A DNA stretch of 64,000 nt from Syngnathus acus (Eukaryota; Chordata; Actinopteri; Syngnathiformes; Syngnathidae). Location of the stretch: positions 12,754,286 to 12,818,285 of the forward strand of contig NC_051100.1 of the NCBI RefSeq assembly GCF_901709675.1, written 5' to 3'. Positions 54,040 through 64,000 of the stretch are shown in pieces; the first letter of the stretch is position 1, and every line of letters starts with the position of its first letter. A model generated the notes under the pieces. The model ran no database searches. It saw only the letters and a program-made list of their open reading frames with translations, and was not told where the DNA came from. The translations under genes were made by a program, and so were the position numbers.

Positions 54040-54417
54040 CCACTGACTTTAACATTAATAATAAAAAACAGCATTCACATGCTCAAACATAACTTTTTCA
54101 AGTCAAATACAGTACTTTTACCCCACTACTGTCTTTCATTCAGCTGGAAAAAATAAATCATTGTTTTTTTGCCCCCAAAAATCACCAACTTGGTTTGGTT
54201 TATCATGTTTTGCGTTTTCACTATTTAAAATGTGAATTTGAACACATTTAAATCAAATCCAGTTTATTCATTTTATTCTTGTTGATAATTTTTTTTATGT
54301 TTATTATGTATTGAATCAGTAAAACATTTGATGTCTTGACGGTTTATTGTGGTGTCCGAAAAAAAACAAGTGAATTGACTTTGTTTCCTACTTCCGGATT
54401 TTATTCACATTGCTGTG

Positions 54418-54536
54418 ATTGTTTACGGCAATGGGTCCCATTTTATTAGTCTTTGGTATGACCTGGCTGGGTTTTGAACTCACAACCTTCCAGTTTCAGG
54501 GTGGACACTACCACTAGGCCACTGAGCTGGAGCTTT
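54418..54536 (-). mobile_element. tRNA-derived SINE head
   Basis: The minus strand reads CCAGCTCAGTGGCCTAGTGG with B box AGTTCAAAACC, then TCATACCAAAGACTAATAAA. The 3' part is missing. Confidence 0.6.
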
Positions 54537-54722
54537 TGTGTTGTTTGTAGTTTATATAAACTTTTTTTTTTTTTTTTTTTTAACTTAGCAGATGCACTGA
54601 TCGTTTGGCATTTTTAATTTTGTTGTACATGTGACAATGACAATAAAGATCTATTTATCTATCTGTGTAACTAATAAAGTTGTGACGATATGCCCAAACA
54701 GCTTTTTTCTTTACTCCACCAC

Positions 54723-56531
54723 GCATAAAAGCGGGTGGAGACGCCAAGCTGCCCTCGTTACAGCAAACTTGAAGACAGAGGTAAGTGGTTTCTCAGGTAT
54801 CTCCCCTCCAACTTCAAATTTGATTTTGGATGAACATCTTCGATAAACACTGAGGCATGTGCCTAGTTCATTTATTAATTATTTTGTTTTAACCTGGACT
54901 GATGTGTTGGTGTGCAAATTATCATTTTCAAACTGGGTGGAGGTTAATCAAATATTCTAAGATTCTGCCGTTTCATTTACTATACTCGGAAAAAATATTG
55001 TCCTGTTGTTGCAATGGCCAGATTGACAAGAACTTTGCACATTTTTTGAAATTTTCTTCACAGACTTGGAATGAAATGGAAATGTGTATACAAAAAAAAG
55101 ATCCGAAAAATTCCTGATTATTATCGTTTGGCACTTTCTCTTTCAGAATGAACAGAAAGGTCATCAAAGCGCAAGTGGTGGGGATGCGGCGCGACATTCG
55201 GGCCAGAGCGTGGAAGTCGACCTGTGAAATGGATGGGCATTATGAGAACGTAACTGTTGCCCTCTGTGATGGTACGACCCCTTTTAAGATGACTCTTTTC
55301 AGTCATCTGGCTAGCCAAGTCACAAAGGGCAACAGTTACGTTTTCGCCCATTTCATGGCGGAGGCGAAAAATCCCAACGTGCTGCTAAGTCAGAAGAGCA
55401 GCAGAATATACGTGGGGGCGGAGGTGCACTGCAGCGATGCCTTAAGGGCTGAGGCACTCCACCTCATTTTCCCCCCGTCGTTGCCAATGTCCCTCAGCGA
55501 GGTGATCAGAAACCCTCCTGAGGGGCTGGTAAACGTTGAGGGACAGGTCGAAAGTGTAAGTTTAATTCATGCGCACATGCATGTTAAATATCTATTTAGA
55601 ACTACTAAAAATACAAAAAATTATTTTCTTGCATTAAACATTGCAGGATAACGCAATGGTATGTCTGTTTGTTCCAAATTAGAAACAGCCAAGCAGAATA
55701 GTGTCTGTACGCGGGGCTCGGTTGGTGCCATTGAGCATCGTATTCCTAAAACAAGTAAGTAACCTGTCGCTTTAATGTTATTGCACTTCACGCATGCATA
55801 CTGAAGTAATATTTGGTTTTAAACTATTGCAGAACGAAGCGGTCATAAGAGTGGCGGTGTGTAGGGAGGCGACCTTGACCCCGATCAAGGTTGGGGCCTT
55901 CTACACGTTCACGCACCTTAGTGCCGTGACCAATGATTTCGGCCTGTCTTTCAATACGACCCAATATTCAAAGATATCGGTGAGTAAAGAAAAGGCTGTA
56001 AAACGGAAAAGGAATGTCATCAGTTTAGGTTGTTGTGAATGAACGAGTAGAATACTACAAATGCCGGCTTTCCATACAATCTCGTTCAAATTTTACAACT
56101 TTATGAGAAAGGCTGTTGAATTGTGACCAGCGTGTCTACAAACAGCCCCCCCTGGTGGGGACAAAACGGTACAGATAATGGAAGGATTTTATGAATTAGT
56201 AATTGCATGTGATGTGACTGTGATGAATTGACCTTTAACTTTATGGAGTTATTCGTGACCTTTGAGTTCTATAATTGTTCTCAGTTTTCACCTGAGTAAA
56301 CCTAATTGTGTTTTTATTCCCTAGGGCTACGATGCAACTGTAAACTTGGTGGCTATAGGGGTAATGATTGAGGAGGAGGAGGTCAAGTTGGTGGATGGGG
56401 AGGGGGTTGAAACCACAATTGCCTTGAGTGTATGGAGCAAGACTTTCGTTGAGCCACCAAAATTACCACAAGATGGACTCCCACTTAAACTCATTTATTC
56501 GGAGGGTGAAGTGGTCGAAATTTGCAAATGA
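54723..56531 (+). CDS. Five-exon gene for a predicted tandem OB-fold (RPA-like) protein, 277 aa
   Basis: A TATA-like GCATAAAAG at 54723 precedes a non-coding exon ending at 54780 (GTAAGT). Coding exons are 55148-55555 (acceptor CAG at 55144), 55683-55754, 55833-55979 and 56325-56531 (TGA). All three coding introns (127, 78 and 345 bp) are phase 0 with GT...AG. The joined frame has 136+24+49+68 codons. The pattern of alternating beta strands (residues ~5-100, ~120-205 and ~210-277), with GQVES, VLCD-type turns, HLSAVTNDFGLSF and LSVWSKTF segments, recalls RPA large-subunit OB folds; no zinc finger is seen. The fold call is inference. It could act as a single-strand DNA-binding protein. No lesion is visible and it may be expressed. 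Confidence 0.65.
55244..55345. repeat. 26-nt near-perfect inverted repeat inside exon 2
   Basis: Arms 55244-55269 and 55320-55345 match inversely at 24 of 26 bases, separated by 50 nt. Outer bases continue the match with gaps (ATGGGC near 55232 and GCCCAT near 55346). Both arms are coding. Confidence 0.9.
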
Positions 56532-56820
56532 AGATTTTATTTTGCCAATGCTGTCCATTTACCTACATTGTTTTCTGTCACAGTTCGGGTTGGATGGGGT
56601 GCAGTTGCGCTTTTCATTGGGAAGAGTTTACATTTTCTGATTCACCCCATTCAAACTTTCACACGTTCCAAAAATTCATGTCACGCTTGCTACCATTTTT
56701 TTTGTTCATAACATTTAGCGTTTTTGTGTAATTAGCAAATTTGTGGCTTAAAATCCCCCATTCATTCTTAATGGCAATGTCGACACGAGCCATTATCTTA
56801 CCATTTTTCACAACAACCGT
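56532..56820 (+). other. 3' region of the OB-fold gene
   Basis: No further coding frame. No good AATAAA was seen within this segment. The minisatellite follows. Confidence 0.4.
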
Positions 56821-57125
56821 TCTTGCACTTACTGTTTATTGTGCTTATCGTTTTTTGCGCTTATCGTTTTCCTGCTTACCGTTTTTCGCGCTGACAGTTT
56901 CCTCGCTTACCGTTTTTTGCGCTTATTGTTTTCTCACGTACCGTTTTTCCCGCTTATCGTTTTCCCCATGACCGTTTTTTCACGTTTACCGTTAACAGTT
57001 TTGTTGCTTACCGTTTTTTGCGCTTACCATTTTCTCACCTACCGATTTTTGCGCTTACTGTTTTTTGCGCTTACCATTTTTTCCCACTTACCGTTTTTGG
57101 AGCTTACCGTTTTTCGGGCTTAACG
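56821..57125 (+). repeat. Minisatellite of CTTACCGTTTTTTGCG units
   Basis: About 17 imperfect units of 14-20 bp, varying CTTA(C/T)CG, TTTTTT and GCG. Open frames here are compositional. Confidence 0.85.
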
Positions 57126-57198
57126 CAAAAAGCATTCCCCAAGATTTTTTCAGCTTCTTCGCCTTCACACGCAATTTCTCAAGGAATTGCTTTTCTAG
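57126..57198 (+). mobile_element. Helitron-like 3' terminus, copy 1
   Basis: A shared word block (CTTCTTCGCCTTCACACGC) leads to a hairpin GCAATT/AATTGC at 57171-57190, then four bases and CTAG at 57195-57198, followed by T. This is the layout of a Helitron 3' end (hairpin plus CTRR, insertion before T). Confidence 0.5.
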
Positions 57199-57785
57199 TT
57201 AACAGTATTCAGCCCACTTTTTTGATGCTTAACAATTTCCACACACTTCAACCTATTCACTCCGTTCCGCTTTTAACTTATTCCAAATATTAATGACACC
57301 GTTGCTCTAATTTTTTTATTAAGAAAAAATTAAGTTTTCACAAAGTTCAAAAATTTCCGGCCTATTTTTCCCCATTCAGTCTTAATGGCATATACAACAT
57401 TTTATATTTACGTCAATCCAGTTAGAAGTTCACATCATTCAACACATTCAAATCACATTGGGGACATTCCCAAACTTGCCAAATTAAAAAAATTCACATT
57501 TTCACGTTTAAGATTTGTGCAAAATGTAACAAAATTTCCTTTTTCACTTCTCATTTCTACATTTTTCGACCGATTCAATCCATTTCAACTCATTTACATC
57601 CTTCCAGTTTGAAATCCACATCATTCACCGCATTCAAATCACATTGAGGACATTCCCAAAATTGCCAAATTCAAAAATTTCACGTTTTAACGTTTAAAAT
57701 ATGCGCAACATTTTGCAACATTTCACAAAATTTAGTTTTTCACTTCAAATTTCTACATTTTTCAACCAAATTTAAACATTATTCT
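57199..57785 (+). repeat. AT-rich body with a 186-bp direct repeat
   Basis: CACATCATTC and CATTCCCAAA words recur at 57431 and 57617, 186 bp apart. It is likely the body of the second Helitron-like element. No coding frame. Confidence 0.6.
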
Positions 57786-57857
57786 GCAGCATTCCCTAAG
57801 TATTTATTCAACTTCTTCGCCTTCACATGCAATTTCTCCAGGAATTGCATTTTCTAG
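57786..57857 (+). mobile_element. Helitron-like 3' terminus, copy 2
   Basis: Same block as copy 1 (CTTCTTCGCCTTCACATGC), an 8-bp hairpin ATGCAATT/AATTGCAT at 57827-57850, then CTAG at 57854-57857 and T. A TTA microsatellite follows to 57879. Confidence 0.5.
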
Positions 57858-57879
57858 TTATTATTATTATTATTATTAT

Positions 57880-58560
57880 CTGCCAGAAAGAATTCTTGGC
57901 ATCCAAAAACAGACAATACTGTCGCTCCCAACATCTGTGCTGCAACTTCTTCCACGCTTTGCATTGGGCGGTGGGGCATCTTCAACGCCGTCTTGAGGCA
58001 ACATGGCTCTTCTGTGACTCTTTAGTGGCATCACATTGCATTTTTCTCCCGTGTCGTTTAAGTCCATAGTAACAAATCACTCTTTCTGATTTTGTTCTTG
58101 TCCTTCTTGTGTGTCGCTACCATGGATCAGACCCAGTCGGTTTGCTCTGTGACTGGTGTTATGACGTCAATGTACTGCATACGCTCAAGCTCGCCCCTTA
58201 CTCTCTCGCGCATTGCAATAGGGGGAGGGCAAGGCGGACCACAGGCTGCACAATGAGATGCTGCTTCATGGAGTATGTGACAAAGTTCTCCCTGCTCGTT
58301 GCTGAATAGGTCCTTGTACTGAGCTAGTACTTGTAAACTGAAGTCAGTGTTGCTTTCCACGGTGACCTAGTGGACATCAAGGCTACGTTTGATGTCTGGT
58401 GCCTCCATAAGAGACGAGGCTGGCCGTCTTCCCTTGCTTGATTATTTGTTATCAATTTGTCACTCTTCTGTGATTCTTTAGTGGAATCACATTGCATTTT
58501 GCCCCTGGATCAACTTTCATTTCAATGCGTTTGTCATTGTCGAGTTGACATAAACCACCT
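57880..58560 (-). pseudogene. Gypsy 3 protease and RT start
   Basis: The protease catalytic block appears as VDPGAKCNVIPLKNHRR near 58520 (Thr replaced by Pro). RT begins near 58360 (LAQYKDLFSNE, MRERVRGELERMQYIDVITP). A second, diverged protease-like segment (CNVMPLKSHRRAM) interrupts RT at about 58010-58050 before VEEVAAQM. Confidence 0.7.
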
Positions 58561-58699
58561 GACTGTCTGCCTCATCCACATAAAATGTCTCTTCGTTGCG
58601 TGGACTTCGTTCACCGATCGTCTCGTGGCTCTACATAGTTGGTTGCGTGGTTTAGACTTACAGCACTGTTTGTAATGATTGAGTGTTCTGCAGCTGTGG

Positions 58700-59480
58700 C
58701 ACTGCTTACCGAATGCAGGGCAACTTTCCCGCCTAGCTGCGTGGCTACTTCCACAGTTTAAGCATTTTAGGATACTTTATGGAGCGTCCAGTGGTTTGGT
58801 TTTTGGCCAAACTACTTGGTGCTGGCTTAACTGCATCAACGCTGGTAGCTGCTGTTGCTAGTGTCTTACTGCTTTCCTCTATCATCTCATGAATGCGGGC
58901 GATTGAAATGGCTTTGGCTAGAGTCAGCCTGCTATCCCTCAACAAGGCTTTCCTCAAAGTGTCACTTGTAATGCCGCAGACGATGCGGTCACAAATAAGC
59001 TCATCCGTTATCTCCCCGAAGTGACAACATTTGGCCTTGATCCTCAGATTGCTAACAAACTATTCCATTGTCTCATCTTGCTTCTGGTTTCTTCTGAAAC
59101 TTGTGTCTGTCATCATCCTGTTATTTTGTGGGTTGGCGATTTCAGCGAACTTTCTTTTAAGGCACACCGGATCCTCTCTGGACTCGGCGGTAGTGACAAT
59201 CCTGAACCATCCTTCACCGTCAGGAACCCGCACCTTTGGGGCATAGACCCTCCCGCTCGATGTTTCAGCGATGTTGAGGAGGATGTAAGCCTGGTCTTGG
59301 CTGTGCCGCGGCAATGAAGACAGCATATTCCCTTTCAAAAACACGCCAATTCTCTGCGATGTTCTCGTTGAAAATGTGGGGGTCGGGTCTGCAAAATACG
59401 TCCGCCATTTCAGGGAAGAAGAGCGGCTTGTTGTCGTTATGGTAGCCAACGCGAACAAAACGTAACGTAATAAACAAGCA
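58700..59480 (-). pseudogene. Gypsy 3 Gag
   Basis: Frames read DVFCRPDPHIFNENIAENWRV-like start near 59400, LKRKFAEIANPQNNR, RRNQKQDETMEQFVSNLRI near 59060, and RKALLRDSRLTLAKAISIAR near 58950. At least two frameshifts occur. Confidence 0.75.
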
Positions 59481-59849
59481 CTACACGTACACGGTAAAGA
59501 AAAGATAAAAACTCGCCGGCGAGAAGGCTCATCTTATTCCTGACACCACGTACGTAAAAGTTTGCTCTCGGATGTGTCAATGATCACACCAGGGTTGCCG
59601 TTACTGTGGTTTATTTCAACTGAACATCATGGCTGGCGCCAAATACATATAAAACAGTGGAACCAGGGAGATGAGCATTCCGATTGGCCCACGGCACGCC
59701 AGTTCGGTGGCCTGTGATAAACAATGTATATAATCATTCAAGGAATTATCTATATGCATGATAAGGTCATTCAATTGACCTAGGGACATAGTTTCAATAT
59801 TCCCACAGCAATATATGTATATTTTCACCAGCATAATTCACATTCTGAC

Positions 59850-61600
59850 AGAATCCAACTGAATTCCACACTCGTATGCAAGTTTGGGTTCGAGACGTGA
59901 CGTGTTTTTAGGATCTCTGTATTTTTTTCTAAATTTCTATCAAGATCAATGACATCAGAAAAAGCTCAAATGAAGGAACAAAACTGTCATGACATTTTGC
60001 CAATAATGTTAAGACTAAAGGAACTTATGACATTGTAAAGGCTTCAAAAAGCAGACGAAAAGGCTGGTCAATTTGCCATTGTTAAAATGGAATGGCCTGT
60101 AACTGAGTTGCCTGTGTGAATGCGTGTGCGGCTCTTTACGGACAAGTAAGAGCAAAGAGAAGCATTTTTATTCTAGATGAGCATAGGGAACGACTGTCTG
60201 CCATAAAAGCAATCGCTGCAGCACGGCCGCCGTTAACCTGTTCTTTTTCTTAACCTGTTCTATTGAAGATTTCCACACAATTGCTGGAAATAGGTGTCCC
60301 TAATGAGCATACGACATCTCAAGACATGAATCACAACTTCTTTACACATTTTTCTGAAATGCTTCAGGTCTTAAAATTCATTTTGGCACCATTAGGCTTG
60401 AATGCTTTATTGTGTTAAGAAAGTTTTCCCTGACACAAAGCACTACATAAGAACACCAGCACAAACACACCCAAACAATTATGGTGACAGATTGACTCTG
60501 CAACACAATTCACATGACACAAACAGCCAGACTGAATGCAGAGTCCTTTCTAAATAGGAGGTTCAATTAGTGCACCTGGTGGCACATCTGAAACCAATCA
60601 CTGATGAAGCCACTCCCCCCTGCACTGATAGGCTGGCTGGGTATGAGGGGCACCAATCAGGGATCACCACCAATCAGATCATACACTGCCACAAAATATT
60701 GTCGCAACAGAGGATAGGTTTACAAAATATTGTACTGTAACAACTTTGTGTGCAACAAGCAGCGACTGCCAAAGCAGTACAAAAAAAAAAGCTTTTGGCA
60801 AACAACCCAAAACAGTAGGATACAAACAATTCCATTAAAAAGTTCAAGTTTCAACATGGAAATTAAAGTGCAAACATTGTTTGCTAAATAGGTAAGAAAT
60901 ATGCAGATAAAACAGCATTCAAAACACCTCAGTGGGAAAGATTTGCATGATCACTGGCAGCTAGTGTCTTAAATAAGACACACTGCCCTCGTAGAACTCA
61001 AAATAATTTTGGCATGATGAACGCCAACGCTTATGTCCACACCGGTGACGTGCGGTGAGGTTCATGACTGGGGAGGCACTGACGTCACCTTGGCCGGCAC
61101 CTAACCGTGTCACAAACAAGGTTGGGGAACGCTTCTCTAGTGTGGCTTATTCATTATTTATTTGAACCATTTTAATTAAAGTCTCATATCAGCAGTCTCC
61201 ACACATAAAAACACTCAATAAAGCACATGAAATCAAAAACTTGTTTTCGATTGTGCGTACCACTCCGTTCCGAAATCCCGTTGTCCGAATCAAACCTTTT
61301 AACTCTGGAGTTGGTCTTCCTTTACTGAGGACCTCCTGCTTCGACCGAAAATCCATAGTTGAAAATCATTTGAATATGTGTATTGTAAAACGAAATGTAA
61401 AAACCGAGGGAAGAAAAACGAATGTAAAACGAAACAAATGGACGACTGCTCCTCAGTTGTTCACTGTAAATTTGAACTGGATTTAAGATGTGTGGAGTCC
61501 ACACATCTTAAAAGACACGATTTTCAAATTTCCCAATTTTCAACCCATGTTCTATAACTTTAAATAAAACAAAAAGGGAACAATACCCCTTAAAATATGA
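59850..61600. other. Gene-free stretch with old repeats
   Basis: No long frame with homology. GGTGACGTGCGGTGAGGTTC near 61045 is the start of a common fish hAT-like repeat. A 14-bp inverted repeat with a 1-nt centre lies at about 61484-61512 (TTAAGATGTGTGGA and its inverse). Confidence 0.4.
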
Positions 61601-61635
61601 GCGAAAAGCAGTGAAATTTAGCTGAATGACTTCAA

Positions 61636-61720
61636 ATCATTTAGCACATTGGTCAACTGGTTAGCACATCCGCCTCACAGTGCAGAGCTTGCAGATTAAA
61701 TTCCGGCTCTGGCGTTCACA
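61636..61720 (+). mobile_element. tRNA-like SINE fragment
   Basis: ACTGGTTAGCACATCCGCCTCACAG and TTAAATTCCGGC are a worn A/B-box pair like those of fish tRNA SINEs. Confidence 0.4.
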
Positions 61721-63184
61721 TTACTTTAAGATAGTGTTGGATTTTTGGTCCACAATTTGGGAAGCGCGCTATCCGCGCCTCACGGCAAAAGCCATAGCAA
61801 ATCACGTGTTATCCAATTTACTCACCGCGTGCTCGTTTTATTTCTTCAGTTTTAGGAAAAGGCTAAGACACCAAAACAAAATTTAGACTTACTCAGGTTG
61901 GTTGAGTTCAATCACAATTCTTGTTAAGAAAGCTCTGTTTTCAGGAAAGTACAATACAGCGCTGGGCCTTTCGTGCGACCATGCTCAAAAGCAGAAAGTC
62001 TCCATTCAGAAAAGGCAACGTTCAAGGTTCTTTGCTCAGCTTATATTCAGTTGCATATGCCAATGTGGGCCGAGTTTGATGGGTGATGAGTCAGGGGGTG
62101 TGGCAAGTTCGCAGGAGAGTTAATGTCAGGTCTAAGTACCATAAGACATTATTTTATACACTGAAACAAGAGGCAAAGACAACCAGTATTCCTTTTGCTC
62201 GCGAGGAGAATTACGTAGAAGGCCCAGTTACAGTCCTCCACCAATTCTGGACTCCTCTTCCGCTATCGCCTCTTTTTATTTTGGGTTGCCCTGGTTTGCA
62301 TACAACTGTATATGACCAAAGATTTGAGGTTGTCAAACGCGCACTTTATTAAAGTGGCACCGGCTCCCCTGTAACGGGTTCAATAAGCCGGGGGTGAAGG
62401 GACTCGTCCGTAGCTGACCACCCGAGTTAAATTAATTCTACCAGAATCAATCTTCTTTACGACGCCAATCCTTTTTAAGTCATCCGACGTGCGAGCCGAG
62501 TAACTCTATTCGAGGCGAGTCGTCAATATGACCGCGCCGTAATGATGGCTCCCTTCGGTTGTTTGATGCTGGTATTACGTTACGGATATTGTTTAGATGT
62601 CTTTGTTAAGACCTCAAGGATTCGTTGCTCTAGCGCACCCTAGCGCTAGTTTTGTCGAAATAACTTTTGATATGGCCTCGCTCTACTTGGTTTGAGGAAG
62701 TAACAAGCTTACTTCCTATTTCTCCGAAGAAAGTCCCATTTGCGGAAGTATGTCAATGATAGTGTGTGAGAATGGATTTAATGCATTAAATCACTAATTT
62801 TAACATGATATATTTAAACACTTAACCGTGAGAGTGCTTCCACCAATTCGATTGTTTCCAACAAAATAATATTTTACTTAATACGATTGAAAATGATTTA
62901 ATCGGATTATTATTATCTTGCAATTTATTTTGAAGGCAACTTAGTCCCTCAAAATCATTCAAAGTAGTCTCTGACGCGGCCCGAAAAAACAGGAACGGGC
63001 TCTTGCCCGAAGGACATTTACTAATTATAGCTCTAACACTAATCCGAAAAGTCGAATTTGAAAACCTTCCTTATTGTTATTTATTATGGTATGTTTGCAT
63101 ACCATAATAATCTCCTATTTATAAACTGAGTTATCAACCCAACCTCAAACAATTAATTGCATACAAATTAGCGCACCACGAATT
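61721..63184. other. Gene-free stretch with a perfect 13-bp hairpin
   Basis: No recognised coding frame. A 13-bp perfect inverted repeat with a TTTG loop lies at 63081-63110 (TTATTATGGTATG and its inverse). The region may be the leader of an LTR element on the minus strand. Confidence 0.35.
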
Positions 63185-63900
63185 AAATGAGTATATAAAA
63201 CACATTTATTGAAGAAGCATGAAATAGAATTACAAATCTCAATCCTCCAAAAACTGAACAATCCCACTCACTGATACACTTGCAAATAAAATCATTCAAT
63301 CCCGGAGCACTTTTGATTGCAAAACAAAAATCAGAAAAGAGGGAAAAGGTAGCTACCAATTGGGTGTTATTTTCTTTTTGGTGGAAATAAAGTCGAGTGA
63401 TCAGTTCGATTTTATTTCTAAAATCCAATTTGGAAACTAGTTAGGCCCCGTGAGGACAGACTACCCGATGACTGTCTCCTCCGCTTGCGTACATACAGAA
63501 GAAGTCTCCCCTCACCTAGTTTCTCATGCAAAGTTGTCCAGTCCAATTCTTTGAGTAAATCCAAGTTAATCCAGGCCAGCGATCTTGCGTCTCACACAAG
63601 GCTCTTGAAGGCTGTAGAAAAAGTCTTGAAACTCATACGGGCTTCTTCACGTATGAACGCGGTCCGGGAGAGAGCCCCGCAGATGTCCAAGGTGACCTTT
63701 TTATAGACCTCTCTGGCCCTCCCCCCTTTTTTCTATACTGTCCTCTATAATGTCCTCTATAATGTCCAGCTTCCCACGCTCATAGGCTATGAGTCACAAC
63801 CTTGCGGTTTGAGCAGGTGTCCGCTGGCCTCTATACTGTCCAGTTTCCCACGCTCATAAGTTATGAGTCATAACCTTGCGGTTTGAGCAGCTGGTTCCAC
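63185..63900 (-). promoter_or_regulatory. LTR-like control region (minus strand), tentative
   Basis: On the minus strand: a 74-bp spaced tandem duplication (about 63837-63893 and 63763-63819), then TATAAAAAGG at 63696-63705, an AATAAA at 63411-63416 and another at 63205-63210, then TGGTGCGC near 63175. The order is that of an LTR with duplicated enhancers and a primer site. No gag or pol was found, and the upstream edge may be outside the window. Confidence 0.35.
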
Positions 63901-64000
63901 CCCACTCCCTTTCCACCAAAAATCTGTAGAAACCCCGGCAAGCACCTTATTTCCTCTTTTCTTCACTTCTCCTTTCATAAAACCAATATTTCAAAGTTAC

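Larger units (their letters stand above)
57880..59849 (-). mobile_element. Ty3/Gypsy element 3, 5' LTR, Gag, protease and RT start, truncated
   Basis: On the minus strand an LTR-like region starts TGTCAGAATG at 59850. A primer-site-like TGGTGTCAGG lies near 59551. Gag follows, then a protease scrap and the RT N-terminus. It is cut at 57880 next to the Helitron-like end. All parts are frameshifted. Confidence 0.75.

Noticed and set aside
55647-55658. 12-nt microexon between exons 2 and 3 of the OB-fold gene
   Set aside because: It would need a 24-nt intron after it and the longer reading meets an in-frame TAG; direct splicing to 55683 keeps the frame open.
56741-57293. Leucine/phenylalanine-rich small proteins
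   Set aside because: Translation of the CTTACCG minisatellite; no stable domain.

Overview
The window is intron-containing, repeat-saturated vertebrate DNA. It carries Rex3 (RTE clade) and Rex1/Babar- or L2-type LINEs, a chromodomain Ty3/Gypsy element, a Copia element, hAT and Tc1 remnants, V-SINE-type elements and a degenerate tRNA array. This points to a ray-finned (teleost) fish; I cannot name the species. No prokaryotic feature (operon, CRISPR array, ribosome binding site) is present.

Layout, left to right. 1-2.4 kb: 5' part of a minus-strand host gene (SAM-domain/SAMD3-like) that runs off the left edge. 3.8-5.0 kb: a U2 snRNA head joined to a truncated L1. 5.8-16.8 kb: a nest of elements, namely a LINE cut by a near full-length Rex3 (13-bp target-site duplication) and a TA-flanked MITE cut by a young Gypsy chromovirus (509-bp LTRs with 3 differences, 5-bp duplication). 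17-21 kb: tRNA-derived array with intact-looking tRNA-Lys(CTT) and tRNA-Arg(TCG) and five tRNA-Met derivatives with five different anticodons. 21-22.8 kb: LINE. 24.6-28.4 kb: second Gypsy element lacking its integrase core. 29.7-38.2 kb: three LINE copies, another MITE copy and a tRNA-Ser relic.

38.2-47.7 kb: one Copia element broken by five later insertions (two hAT elements, one hAT MITE, one solo LTR, one Rex1-type LINE); four have readable 5- or 8-bp duplications. 47.7-49.2 kb: an intronless, disabled dnmt3-family retrocopy that seems to keep the end of an intron and lies against the Copia 3' end. 49.2-54.5 kb: MITEs, SINEs, Tc1 and Rex3 scraps, a TA-flanked element with 251-bp tandem repeats, and a solo LTR of the second Gypsy family.

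54.7-56.5 kb: a small intact-looking gene (non-coding first exon plus four coding exons, all introns phase 0, 277 codons) for a protein that looks like tandem OB folds. Downstream lie a minisatellite and two Helitron-like 3' ends, so it may be a Helitron-associated RPA-like gene; its second exon holds a 26-nt near-perfect inverted repeat. 57.9-59.9 kb: 5' part of a third Gypsy element, minus strand. 60-64 kb: no protein gene recognised, but an LTR-like control region may end the window.

Most coding capacity is transposon-derived and broken. The only candidates for living genes are the SAM-type gene, the OB-fold gene and two or three tRNAs.
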